A stretch of 64,000 nucleotides of DNA, from NCBI RefSeq assembly GCF_020091405.1, contig NZ_CP081903.1:2356001-2420000 (forward strand), in the 5' to 3' direction. Both the position numbers and the translations under genes were made by a program. Under the pieces are notes generated by a model, which made no database searches, had not been told where the DNA came from, and saw only the letters and a list, made by a program, of their open reading frames with translations. Source of the DNA: Bacteroides cellulosilyticus (GTDB taxonomy: Bacteria; Bacteroidota; Bacteroidia; Bacteroidales; Bacteroidaceae). Below, one piece after another: positions 16,440 to 25,355 of the stretch (position 1 is the first letter of the stretch; each line of letters begins with the position of its first letter).

Positions 16440-19028
16440 ATGAAAAGATTATTGCTAATACAAATATCCTGTTTTCTTCTTTTTCTGACGGTGGGAAGCT
16501 GCACTTCCGCTGAGAAGATGACGAATGACCGTCGACAGGATTTCACCGCTGACTGGACTTTCCATCTGGGAGATGACTCTGCGGCATCCCGTCCCGATTA
16601 TGACGACACGGCATGGCGGATCCTCAATCTTCCACATGACTGGGCCATTGAAGGAGAGTTCAGCAGGGATAATCCTTCCGGAACAGGAGGCGGGGCATTA
16701 CCCGGTGGTATCGGTTGGTATCGCAAAACGTTTACTGTTGACAAAGCGGATGAAGGCAAGCGCCTGTATATTGATTTTGACGGTGTATATATGAATTCGG
16801 AAGTTTTCATCAACGGTCATTCCCTCGGTGTGCGTCCTTATGGATATGTCTCGTTCAGTTACGATCTGACTCCCTATATCAAGTGGGGCGGAAAGAATGT
16901 AGTTGCCGTACGTGTGGACAATGGGGAACAACCTAATTCCCGCTGGTATTCGGGATGTGGCATCTACCGTAATGTATGGCTTACGAAACTTAACCCCGTG
17001 CATATAGCGCAATGGGGTACTTTTATCACGGCGGAAGATGTGTCGAAGAACAGTGCCCGGCTAAACATACGTACTAAAATACAGTATGATGCGGCCGCTC
17101 AACTGCAAGATTCCGTGAAGCAGGCGGATGGCACGTATGTTGTTTTTGACTCGGAAATTGTTCCCCTGGCAGATGTCGTGTTGCAGTCACGGCTGATGGA
17201 TGCGGAAGGGAATGTTGTGGGTGAGGTTGCATCGGAACTGCAAGTGATACCTACCTGTCTGAACGAGGTAGAACAGGAAATTGTAGTGAAGAACCCTAAT
17301 CTCTGGAGCGTGAACACTCCTTATATATATAAGGTGAACAGTATCCTTATTGATAAGATAACCGGTAAGGTACTGGATAATTACTGTACGAATACCGGTA
17401 TCCGTACCTTCCGTTTTGATGCACAGAAAGGATTTATTCTGAATGGAGAACGGCTGAAGATTAATGGTGTATGTATGCATCACGATCTGGGGTGTCTTGG
17501 GGCGGCAGTCAATATCCGCGCTATCGAGCGTCAGCTGGAGATACTGCAAGAAATGGGCTGTAACGGCATTCGCTGTTCTCATAATCCTCCCTCACCGGAA
17601 CTACTCGATCTTTGTGACCGTATGGGATTTATCGTAATGGATGAGACGTTCGATATGTGGCGCAAAAGAAAAACGGCTCATGACTATTCCCGCTACTTCA
17701 ACGAGTGGCACGAACGCGATTTGACGGATTTGATACTTCGCGACCGTAACCATCCTTCTGTTTTCATTTGGAGCATCGGTAACGAAGTGCTGGAACAATG
17801 GTCGGATGCAAAAGCGGATACGCTGACCTTGGAACAAGCGAACCTGATTCTGAATTTTGGTCATGATCAGAGTATGCTGGCGAAAGAAGGTGAGATGAGC
17901 GTGAACTCTTTACTGACGAAGAAACTGGCAGATATGGTAAAAGCCCTCGATTCTACTCGTCCCGTTACGGCTGGCTGTAATGAACCGAACCCGAATAATC
18001 ACTTGTTCCGTTCGGGAGTATTAGATCTCATCGGCTTCAATTACCATGATGATTGGTTTGCCGGTGTGCCCGAGAAATTTCCCGGTAAACCCTTCATTGT
18101 GGCGGAAAGTGTATCAGCACTGATGACACGTGGCTACTACCGGATGCCGAGTGACGAAACTGTTATTTGTCCTGAACGTTGGGATAAACCTTATTTTGAT
18201 GATAGTTTCTCCTGTTCTTCGTATGATAACTGTCATGTACCTTGGGGGAACAGCCATGAGGGCACGATGCGCCACGTGAAAAATAATGATTTTATCAGCG
18301 GACAGTATGTCTGGACCGGGTTTGACTATTTGGGTGAACCGACTCCTTACGGTTGGCCTGCCCGTAGCTCTTATTTCGGCATTGTCGATCTGGCCGGTTT
18401 CCCGAAAGATGTGTATTATCTCTATCAGTCGGAATGGCATCCGGAGAAAAAGGTATTGCACCTTTTTCCGCATTGGAACTGGACACCGGGACAGGATATA
18501 GATATGTGGGCTTATTATAATAATGCGGATGAGGTGGAGCTTTTTGTAAATGGCGAGTCACAGGGCGTGCGTACAAAAGGTAAGGATGATTTTCATGTCG
18601 TATGGCGTGTGAAGTATGAACCGGGTGTGGTAAAAGTCGTTTCCCGCAAGGATGGAAAAACGGTATTGGAAAAGGAAATACATACAGCCGGAGAACCTGC
18701 ACAGATACGCTTGACGGCTGATCGGAATGAAATCAAATCAGATGGCAGAGATCTTAGTTTTGTAACAGTGGAAGTACTGGATAAAGATGGTAATCTTTGT
18801 CCGAATGCCGATAATCAGATCATGTTCGATGTGCAAGGTGCAGGATTCATTGCCGGTGTAGACAATGGTAGTCCTGTTTCAATGGAGAAATTCAAAGCTG
18901 ATCATCGCAGGGCTTTCTATGGGAAGTGCCTGGTGGTTGTTCAAAGTGATGGAAAATCCGGAGGCATCAAACTGACGGCTACATCCGAAGGATTGAAAAC
19001 GGCAGTGACCGCTATTAAAGCAAAATAA
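16440..19028 (+). CDS. GH2 beta-galactosidase-like lipoprotein
   Basis: About 862 residues starting at the ATG at 16440 (MKRLLLIQISCFLLFL); the frame opens earlier, but this start gives a lipoprotein signal with lipobox VGSC. The sugar-binding, immunoglobulin-like and TIM-barrel domains of GH2 follow in order. The acid/base is Glu449 in SIGNEVLEQW and the nucleophile is Glu556 in FIVAESVSA. GIRCSHNPPSPELLDLCDRM is the characteristic GH2 galactosidase segment. The C-terminal part resembles DUF4982 plus an extra Ig-like domain (about residues 690-860). In xyloglucan loci this kind of enzyme removes beta-galactose side chains; that role is inferred from the neighbours. Confidence 0.88.
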   Translation: MKRLLLIQISCFLLFLTVGSCTSAEKMTNDRRQDFTADWTFHLGDDSAASRPDYDDTAWRILNLPHDWAIEGEFSRDNPSGTGGGALPGGIGWYRKTFTVDKADEGKRLYIDFDGVYMNSEVFINGHSLGVRPYGYVSFSYDLTPYIKWGGKNVVAVRVDNGEQPNSRWYSGCGIYRNVWLTKLNPVHIAQWGTFITAEDVSKNSARLNIRTKIQYDAAAQLQDSVKQADGTYVVFDSEIVPLADVVLQSRLMDAEGNVVGEVASELQVIPTCLNEVEQEIVVKNPNLWSVNTPYIYKVNSILIDKITGKVLDNYCTNTGIRTFRFDAQKGFILNGERLKINGVCMHHDLGCLGAAVNIRAIERQLEILQEMGCNGIRCSHNPPSPELLDLCDRMGFIVMDETFDMWRKRKTAHDYSRYFNEWHERDLTDLILRDRNHPSVFIWSIGNEVLEQWSDAKADTLTLEQANLILNFGHDQSMLAKEGEMSVNSLLTKKLADMVKALDSTRPVTAGCNEPNPNNHLFRSGVLDLIGFNYHDDWFAGVPEKFPGKPFIVAESVSALMTRGYYRMPSDETVICPERWDKPYFDDSFSCSSYDNCHVPWGNSHEGTMRHVKNNDFISGQYVWTGFDYLGEPTPYGWPARSSYFGIVDLAGFPKDVYYLYQSEWHPEKKVLHLFPHWNWTPGQDIDMWAYYNNADEVELFVNGESQGVRTKGKDDFHVVWRVKYEPGVVKVVSRKDGKTVLEKEIHTAGEPAQIRLTADRNEIKSDGRDLSFVTVEVLDKDGNLCPNADNQIMFDVQGAGFIAGVDNGSPVSMEKFKADHRRAFYGKCLVVVQSDGKSGGIKLTATSEGLKTAVTAIKAK

Positions 19029-19037
19029 AAGTAACTT

Positions 19038-19181
19038 GTTAGCGGAATTCATTCATAACGGTAGAAGAATAAAGCTACGAGCTACAGGCTACAAGCTACA
19101 AGTAGCTGCGCTATGTTCCGAAAGGCACTTGTAGCTTGTAGCCTGTAGCTCGTAACTGATTCAGAAATGAATTCCGCCAAC
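19038..19181. repeat. Dispersed palindromic element, copy 2 (extra outer arms)
   Basis: The core (19073-19156) has arms GCTACGAGCTACAGGCTAC / GTAGCCTGTAGCTCGTA and a centre AGTAGCTGCGCTATGTTCC-GAAAGGCACTTG. It is enclosed by a second inverted repeat, GTTAGCGGAATTCATT (19038-19053) and AATGAATTCCGCCAAC (19166-19181), matching at 15 of 16 positions. It lies 9 bp after the GH2 stop and ends 31 bp before the GH3 start. Confidence 0.92.
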
Positions 19182-19212
19182 GACTAAAAATAATATCTTT
19201 AATGTAATAATA

Positions 19213-21426
19213 ATGAAGAAACAACTCTTTTCAACTCTCCTGTTTGCTTGTTCATTGACTACTCTGACAGCGCAAACTCCTGTATATTTAGATGATACGC
19301 AACCCATTGAAGCACGTGTAAAAGATGCTCTCAACCGTATGACACTGGAAGAGAAAGTAGCCCTTTGCCATGCGCAGAGCAAATTCAGCAGTCCCGGTGT
19401 GCCCCGTCTTGGTATCCCCGAGCTTTGGATGAGTGATGGACCTCACGGTGTTCGTGCAGAAATCAACTGGAACGATTGGGGATATGCCAAATGGACTAAT
19501 GACAGTATTACTGCTTTTCCTGCTTTGACTTGTCTTGCCGCTACCTGGAATCCGGAAATGTCTGCCATCTACGGCAAGGCTATTGGTGAAGAAGCTCGTT
19601 ATCGGGAAAAAGATGTTCTTTTGGGCCCCGGTGTTAATATCTATCGTACTCCTCTAAATGGTCGTAATTTTGAATACATGGGGGAAGATCCTTATCTGGC
19701 AGGCGTAATGTGTGTACCTTATATTCGGGAGATACAGAAAAACGGGGTTGCCGTAAGTGTGAAACACTATGCTCTGAACAATCAGGAGTTATGGCGTGGA
19801 CACATTGATGTGCAACTAAGCAACCGTGCCTTACACGAAATCTACCTCCCCGCTTTCAAGGCTGCTGTGCAGAAAGGCGGTGCCTGGACCGTGATGGGAG
19901 CCTATAACAAGGTGCGTGGTCAGCATGCCTGCCACAATGATCTTTTGCTGAATAAGATTTTGAAGAATGACTGGGGTTTTGACGGCGTAGTCGTAACCGA
20001 TTGGGGTGGTGCCCATGATACTTACGAAGCAGCCATGAATGGCTTGGACATCGAGATGGGATCCTATACCAACGGTCTGACCTCAGAAAGTGCATTTACC
20101 TTCGACGATTATTATCTGGCTAAGCCTTATCTTCGGATGTTGAAGGAAGGTAAGGTGCCTATGAGTACAGTGGATGATAAAGCTTCCCGTATTCTTCGCC
20201 TGATATTCCGCACGGCGATGAATCGTCAGAAACCGTATGGTTCGCTGACAAGTGAAGAGCATTATCAGGCTGCCCGTGAGATTGGTAATGAGGGTATTGT
20301 GCTTCTGAAAAACACACCTGTCCAGAAAAAAGGCACCCCTTTGCTGCCGCTTGATGGCTCTAAATATCAACGTATACTGGTAGTAGGTGACAATGCTGTC
20401 CGCTTGTTGAACGAAGGAGGCGGTTCTTCTGAACTGAAGGTAAAAGATATGGTATCTCCGCTCGATGGCATGCATACTCTTTATGGTGATAAGGTAGTTT
20501 ATACGAAAGGTTACGCTGCCGGACGTCCGATGTATGGGCGTGCAGAAGAAATTCCCCAGTCGGTGATGGATTCCTTGCGCACAGCAGCAACTGAACTTGC
20601 CAAAGAAGCCGATCTTGTGATTTTGTTCGGCGGATTGAATAAGAATCATTTCCAGGATTGTGAAGCCGGCGACCGTGTGACATACGGTTTGCCATTCGGA
20701 CAAAATGAACTGATTGAATCTCTGTTGGGAGTCAATAAAAATATGGTATTGGTATTGTTGAGTGGTAATGCCGTGGAAATGCCTTGGCTGAATAAAGTTC
20801 CGGCCGTCCTGCAAGGCTGGTATCTGGGATCTATGGGTGGCAATTCACTTGCTGATGTACTGAGTGGTGCGGTGAATCCCAGCGGAAAACTTCCTTTCTC
20901 CTTTCCTGTGAAATTGACGGATTGCGGTGCACATGCATTTGACGAATTGAGTTATCCGGGTGATAGTATCAAGCAGGTCTACAAAGAAGATATTCTGGTA
21001 GGTTATCGCTGGCATGATACCAAGAAGATTCCCGCCTTATTCCCTTTCGGGTATGGTTTGAGTTATACGACTTTTGCCTATGGCAAACCGGTAGCTTCTG
21101 CTAAAACAATAACTGCTGACAATTCTCTGACTGTGACTATTCCTGTAAAGAATACGGGTAGTGTTGCCGGAAAGGAAGTCGTACAACTGTATGTGGGAGA
21201 TGAAAAATGTAGTGTTTTGCGTCCTGTGAAAGAGTTAAAGGCATTCCAAAAGATAACTTTGGCACCGGGTGAAAAAAAAGAAGTAACCTTCACCATCACC
21301 CCGGATGATTTGAAGTTCTATGATGAAGCTGTTGACGGATGGACGGCAGAACCGGGTAAGTTTAAGGCTTATATCGGAGCCTCTTCCGCAGATATTCGTG
21401 GAACGGTTCCGTTCGAGTTGAAATAA
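19213..21426 (+). CDS. GH3 beta-glucosidase
   Basis: A 737-residue periplasmic enzyme with a cleavable signal peptide (ends LTTLTAQ). The GH3 N-terminal barrel carries WMSDGPHGVR, VSVKHYALNN and the nucleophile Asp263 in VVVTDWGGAHD. The C-terminal alpha/beta domain (about residues 370-600; LFGGLNKNHFQDCEAGDR) is followed by a fibronectin-III-like domain (NTGSVAGKEVVQLYVGD). Length and domain order are typical of GH3 beta-glucosidases. It would remove terminal beta-linked glucose after GH31 and GH2 have cleared side chains. It is the last gene of the cluster and is followed by a clear terminator. Confidence 0.93.
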   Translation: MKKQLFSTLLFACSLTTLTAQTPVYLDDTQPIEARVKDALNRMTLEEKVALCHAQSKFSSPGVPRLGIPELWMSDGPHGVRAEINWNDWGYAKWTNDSITAFPALTCLAATWNPEMSAIYGKAIGEEARYREKDVLLGPGVNIYRTPLNGRNFEYMGEDPYLAGVMCVPYIREIQKNGVAVSVKHYALNNQELWRGHIDVQLSNRALHEIYLPAFKAAVQKGGAWTVMGAYNKVRGQHACHNDLLLNKILKNDWGFDGVVVTDWGGAHDTYEAAMNGLDIEMGSYTNGLTSESAFTFDDYYLAKPYLRMLKEGKVPMSTVDDKASRILRLIFRTAMNRQKPYGSLTSEEHYQAAREIGNEGIVLLKNTPVQKKGTPLLPLDGSKYQRILVVGDNAVRLLNEGGGSSELKVKDMVSPLDGMHTLYGDKVVYTKGYAAGRPMYGRAEEIPQSVMDSLRTAATELAKEADLVILFGGLNKNHFQDCEAGDRVTYGLPFGQNELIESLLGVNKNMVLVLLSGNAVEMPWLNKVPAVLQGWYLGSMGGNSLADVLSGAVNPSGKLPFSFPVKLTDCGAHAFDELSYPGDSIKQVYKEDILVGYRWHDTKKIPALFPFGYGLSYTTFAYGKPVASAKTITADNSLTVTIPVKNTGSVAGKEVVQLYVGDEKCSVLRPVKELKAFQKITLAPGEKKEVTFTITPDDLKFYDEAVDGWTAEPGKFKAYIGASSADIRGTVPFELK

Positions 21427-21505
21427 GATAGTGATTGCTGAATGGGGAAGGGGTGTGGAGTGTTTTTCGCATTTCTTCTCCATTTATTATATTCCCCTTT
21501 ATTAC

Positions 21506-21527
21506 AAGCCCTTTGCAGGGCTTTTTT
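21506..21527 (+). terminator. Rho-independent terminator of the GH3 gene
   Basis: AAGCCC (21506-21511) and GGGCTT (21518-21523) form a stem with loop TTTGCA, followed directly by TTTT. It is placed 79 bp after the GH3 stop. Confidence 0.75.
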
Positions 21528-21740
21528 CGATAATATCTATCGAACCTACAGTTAGAAATTTCTTTTTATTTTTCTGCAAAATCAATCAGTTTATCAGGCA
21601 ATATGTTTCACAAACTCACGGATTCGTCTGCCACAGTATGTCTACTACTGGGGATGTTTTGCAAATCTTTATCTATTTTCTTAGGCATTTCTATTGCTTT
21701 TGTTGCGGGAGCTTAGTACATTTGTATACGAATACTATTT

Positions 21741-21804
21741 CTTTCCACCACGGGGATTTTTCCTTTCTTCCACGGTGGAAAGAAAAAATCCCCGTGGTGG
21801 AAAG
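21741..21804. repeat. 64-bp near-perfect palindrome upstream of the HU-like gene
   Basis: The left half starts CTTTCCACCACGGGGATTTT and the right half ends AAAATCCCCGTGGTGGAAAG; the outer 20 bp pair perfectly and only a few central positions mismatch. The motif GTGGAAAGAAA and its complement recur inside and just after it. It lies about 145 bp before the start of the HU-like gene. Confidence 0.9.
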
Positions 21805-21949
21805 AAACTTTCTCCATGATAGAAAGAATAAGCGTTTGCTGCGATTTCCCTTAGCCGTCGTAGGAAAAAGAGATAGAAATGGCGGTGCGGCCACTTAACC
21901 CCGGCACTTCATGTTTTCTGACGTGGAGTACCCCGTAAAAAACATATAG

Positions 21950-22576
21950 ATGAGTGCATATTATGATCTTTTTGAGAAGCCTGACATTCGCCAAACCGGT
22001 GAACAGCAACCCCTTTACGCCCGTTTCATACCTAAAGGAACCATTGAGCGGAAAGAATTTATAAACCGTGTCCACCTTTTCACCGGCATCAGCCGCAGTC
22101 TGTTGGAAGGCGCTATGGCTTCCTTTATGGATGAGTTGCGCGACTGCCTTGCCGATGGCTGGACGGTGGAACTGGGCGAACTTGGCTATTTCACCCCCTC
22201 ACTGAATTGCCGTCGCGAAGCAATGGAAAAGAAAGAACTGCGTGCCGCTTCGGTGACGCTTCGCGGTTTGAACTTCCGTTTGGGGAAGGAATTCTATAAG
22301 GAATTGCATAAAAAGATGCGATTGGAACGTCATCCGCAGTCGTCATCCAAGCCCGAATCTTCTACTCCGCTTCTGTCCGTAGAGCAGCGTTTCCGGTTAC
22401 TTGACGAATACTTGCGGCAGGAACAGCCCTGCATCAACCGTGCACAGTATGCCCGTCTGACAGGACGCAGCGTGAAACAGGCGGTTACGGACTTGAACTT
22501 GTTTATTGAGGACGGGCTGTTGAAGAGGTGCGGAGCGGGGAGGAATGTGGTGTATATGAGAAAGATCCAGAAATAA
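21950..22576 (+). CDS. HU-like DNA-binding protein with extra C-terminal domain
   Basis: A 208-residue protein. Residues 1-125 match the Bacteroidota HU-like family (PLYARFIPKGTIERKEFINR, LADGWTVELGELGYFTPSL), nucleoid-type proteins that bend or bind DNA. After a Ser/Pro-rich linker (about 125-142), residues 143-205 form a basic helical segment (VEQRFRLLDEYL, ARLTGRSVKQAVTDLN, FIEDGLLKRCGAGR) that looks like a winged helix. This makes it about twice the length of classical HU. It sits alone between the GH3 cluster and the mannoside locus. Its target sites are unknown. Confidence 0.8.
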   Translation: MSAYYDLFEKPDIRQTGEQQPLYARFIPKGTIERKEFINRVHLFTGISRSLLEGAMASFMDELRDCLADGWTVELGELGYFTPSLNCRREAMEKKELRAASVTLRGLNFRLGKEFYKELHKKMRLERHPQSSSKPESSTPLLSVEQRFRLLDEYLRQEQPCINRAQYARLTGRSVKQAVTDLNLFIEDGLLKRCGAGRNVVYMRKIQK

Positions 22577-23034
22577 AAAGAGTATTGCTGATATTTGTTA
22601 ATAAGTAAGTGCTTATAATTAGTTCACATAATAATTAGGTAGCTAAATTATCATTTATAGTACGAATTAATTTTGATAGAGTACTTAAACTAAATATTTC
22701 ATACTTTTGATATGCCAAGAGAGGCTTTGTTGGATTTGCAGATTAATTGCATCGGTTAAAGGTTGTAGGCTAAGCTGATCGATAGCTTCAGTTTTTAGCA
22801 GTTATAATAAATGCAAATCCTCATATTTATATATAGTGATTCTTTTCAATAGTGTAAAAACTTTATCTGCTTTCCTCCGTCACATTTCTAATATCGTGTG
22901 TGGAAATGATATTCATATGCGTGAAAGTTAATTGCCGGTTGCGGCAAAAATTACTGCTTTATATTATTTTGCATTTTATTTTTGGGGGATTTATACTTAT
23001 CCTTCGTCATTTAAACAAAACTATCAAAATTCTT
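22577..23034. other. 458-bp AT-rich leader region before the first GH92 gene
   Basis: It contains no convincing gene. A TACTTTTG -7 box (22702-22709) could start a transcript with a leader of about 320 nt. A weak hairpin (AAGCT at 22772-22776 with AGCTT at 22784-22788) followed by CAGTTTTT lies inside that leader. The frame of the GH92 gene is open back to 22900, but that extension (MEMIFICVKV...) would bury the signal peptide. Confidence 0.45.
22702..22709 (+). promoter_or_regulatory. Candidate -7 box for the GH92-esterase-sulfatase operon
   Basis: TACTTTTG fits TAnnTTTG. The nearest TTTG upstream (22672-22675) is 26 bp away, more than the usual 19-21, so the match is partial. Confidence 0.35.
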
Positions 23035-25326
23035 ATGAAAAGTTGTACTATGTTTAAATGCGTTGTTTCTATTTCTTTAATACTGCTTTTTTTGTTTGTG
23101 GGAAAGAATGCTCAGGCAAAAGATCTGGTGAAATATGCTAATACATTACAAGGAACAGATTCTAATTTTGGATTGAGTTGGGGAAATACATATCCGACAA
23201 CGGCACTGCCTTATCCCATGCATGCTTGGTCAGCGCAGACCGGAAAGAATGGTAATGGATGGAAATACCAGTATGCGTCAACTACCATCAGGGGATTTCA
23301 GCAGACACATCAATGCAGTCCATGGATGGGAGATTATAATGTCTTTTCTATAATGCCCGTGATTAATCGATTGGAGGTAGATGAAAATAAGCGGGCATCT
23401 GCTTTCAGTCATAACAATGAAATAGCAAAACCACATTACTATCGTGTAAAGTTTGATAATGGTGTGGTAACAGAGATGTCTCCTACGACACGATGTGCCC
23501 ATTTGCGTTTTTCTTTTCCCTATTCACAAAAGGCCTATCTCGTGTTGGATGGGTATACCAATATGAGTAGTGTCAAGATTGATGTGGAGAAACGCCGTAT
23601 TACTGGGTATGTAAACAATGGGAAATGGGCGCCTGAATCCTTCAAAGCCTTTTTTGTTGTTCAGTTTGATAAACCGTTTGTTTCTTGTGGTACTTGGGAG
23701 AATAGACAGAATACAATAAAAGAAGGAAATGTTGCAGATGAAGGAAAGGGAGTGGGAGCATATATTGAATTTTCCAAAGGGGTAAAGGTGGAAGCTCGCG
23801 TGACTTCTTCTTATATAAGCGTAGAGCAAGCCGAACTTACCTTGAATACTGAATTAGGAAGATTTACGTGTTTGGAAGATACCAAACGTAATGCTTTTCA
23901 AGAATGGAACAATCTGTTTAACCGTATCCTGGTAGAGGGGGGCAGTGAGGAACAAAAAGCCACATTCTATTCCTGTCTGTTTAGAGCCAACTTGTTTTCT
24001 CATAAATTTTATGAAGAAAAGAGTGATGGAAGTCCTTACTACTATAGTCCGTATGACGGAAAAATACATACTGGCTATATGTATACGGACAATGGTTTCT
24101 GGGATACGTTTCGTTCACAATTTCCTTTAACTAACATCTTGCACCCTACCATGCAAGGACGCTATATGAATGCTTTGCTTGATGCTCAGGAACAATGTGG
24201 TTGGTTACCCTCTTGGTCGTTTCCATCTGAAACGGGAGGTATGTTGGGCAATCATGCCATCTCCCTGCTTGCAGATGCTTGGGCGAAAGGTATTCGTACT
24301 TTCAATCCCAAACGGGCATTGAAAGCTTATGTACACGAGGCTATGAATAAAGGCCCGTGGGGAGGAGCCAATGGACGTCAGGGTTGGAAAGAATACTATC
24401 AGTTGGGTTTCGTATCTTATCCGGAATCTATGGGGGCTACTTCCCAAACTTTAGAATATGCTTATGATGATTTTTGTGGCTATTTGATAGCGGAGGCTGC
24501 TGCTGATGATTTTTATCGTGATATTTTTGGTAGGAATATGTTCAATTATAGAAACGTATATGACCCTTCCGTTGGCTTTATGCGTGGAAGAAAGATTAAT
24601 GGCGATTGGAGTGAGTTTGACCCCTATGAGTGGGGAGGTCCCTATTGTGAGGGGAATGCTTGGCACTATTTATGGTCCGTATTTCATGATGTGCAAGGTT
24701 TGATAGACTTGCTGGGAGGCGATGATAAATTTGTGGCAAAAATGGATTCTGTATTTTCTGTTCCCAATATCATTAAATATGGAACTTATAAGACTAAAAT
24801 TCATGAGATGTTGGAAATGGAATTAGGGAATATGGGGCAGTATGCCCAGGGAAACCAACCTATCCAGCATATGATATATTTGTACAATTATGCTGGTGCT
24901 CCTTGGAAAACTCAATATTGGATAAGGCAGGTGATGGATCGTTTGTATAATAGCACGGAGAAAGGCTATCCTGGGGATGAAGATCAGGGTGGAATGTCGT
25001 CTTGGTACGTATTAAGTGCTTTGGGAATATATAGTGTATGTCCGGGAACAGACCAATATGTTTTAGGAAGCCCTCTGTTTGAAAAGGCGACTATAACTCT
25101 GGAGAATGGTAACGAATTTGTGATTGAAGCCAAAAACAACAGCAACAAGAATGTGTATATCCGTTCTACCACTCTGAATGGGAAAACTTATACGAAAAAC
25201 TACATTACTTACCAAGACATAATTGAGGGAGGTACTTTATTTCTGGAAATGGATGATAAACCCAATATGTACAGAGGTATAGGTCAGGGAGACAGGCCTT
25301 TCTCGGTAAGCACGAGCAATAAGTGA
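23035..25326 (+). CDS. GH92 exo-alpha-mannosidase (periplasmic)
   Basis: About 763 residues from the ATG at 23035; the signal peptide ends at NAQA before KDLVKYAN. The whole length matches GH92, calcium-dependent inverting exo-alpha-mannosidases: LVKYANTLQGTDS and YPTTALPYPMHAWS near the start, GFQQTHQCSPWMGDY, the central FWDTFRSQFPL, and the catalytic-region motif GYPGDEDQGGMSSWYVLSA with acidic residues Asp648 and Asp650. Unlike the GH92 at 41.3 kb it has no lipobox, so it is probably periplasmic. Linkage preference (1,2, 1,3, 1,4 or 1,6) cannot be read from sequence. It leads a run with two esterases and a sulfatase. Confidence 0.93.
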   Translation: MKSCTMFKCVVSISLILLFLFVGKNAQAKDLVKYANTLQGTDSNFGLSWGNTYPTTALPYPMHAWSAQTGKNGNGWKYQYASTTIRGFQQTHQCSPWMGDYNVFSIMPVINRLEVDENKRASAFSHNNEIAKPHYYRVKFDNGVVTEMSPTTRCAHLRFSFPYSQKAYLVLDGYTNMSSVKIDVEKRRITGYVNNGKWAPESFKAFFVVQFDKPFVSCGTWENRQNTIKEGNVADEGKGVGAYIEFSKGVKVEARVTSSYISVEQAELTLNTELGRFTCLEDTKRNAFQEWNNLFNRILVEGGSEEQKATFYSCLFRANLFSHKFYEEKSDGSPYYYSPYDGKIHTGYMYTDNGFWDTFRSQFPLTNILHPTMQGRYMNALLDAQEQCGWLPSWSFPSETGGMLGNHAISLLADAWAKGIRTFNPKRALKAYVHEAMNKGPWGGANGRQGWKEYYQLGFVSYPESMGATSQTLEYAYDDFCGYLIAEAAADDFYRDIFGRNMFNYRNVYDPSVGFMRGRKINGDWSEFDPYEWGGPYCEGNAWHYLWSVFHDVQGLIDLLGGDDKFVAKMDSVFSVPNIIKYGTYKTKIHEMLEMELGNMGQYAQGNQPIQHMIYLYNYAGAPWKTQYWIRQVMDRLYNSTEKGYPGDEDQGGMSSWYVLSALGIYSVCPGTDQYVLGSPLFEKATITLENGNEFVIEAKNNSNKNVYIRSTTLNGKTYTKNYITYQDIIEGGTLFLEMDDKPNMYRGIGQGDRPFSVSTSNK

Positions 25327-25355
25327 TTTGTTGAACTATAATTTTTTGACTAAAG

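Larger units (their letters stand above)
21427..21949. other. 523-bp gap with terminator and 64-bp palindrome
   Basis: Between the GH3 stop and the HU-like gene I see a Rho-independent terminator (21506-21527), a 64-bp palindrome (21741-21804) and no convincing gene. A 155-codon frame (21431-21898) crosses both structures and has no family resemblance, so I regard it as non-coding. Confidence 0.6.

Noticed and set aside
21431..21898. 155-codon frame after GH3
   Set aside because: It crosses the terminator and the 64-bp palindrome and has no family resemblance.
22900..23034. N-terminal extension of the first GH92 protein
   Set aside because: The extension places about 45 residues before a good signal peptide; the ATG at 23035 fits export.
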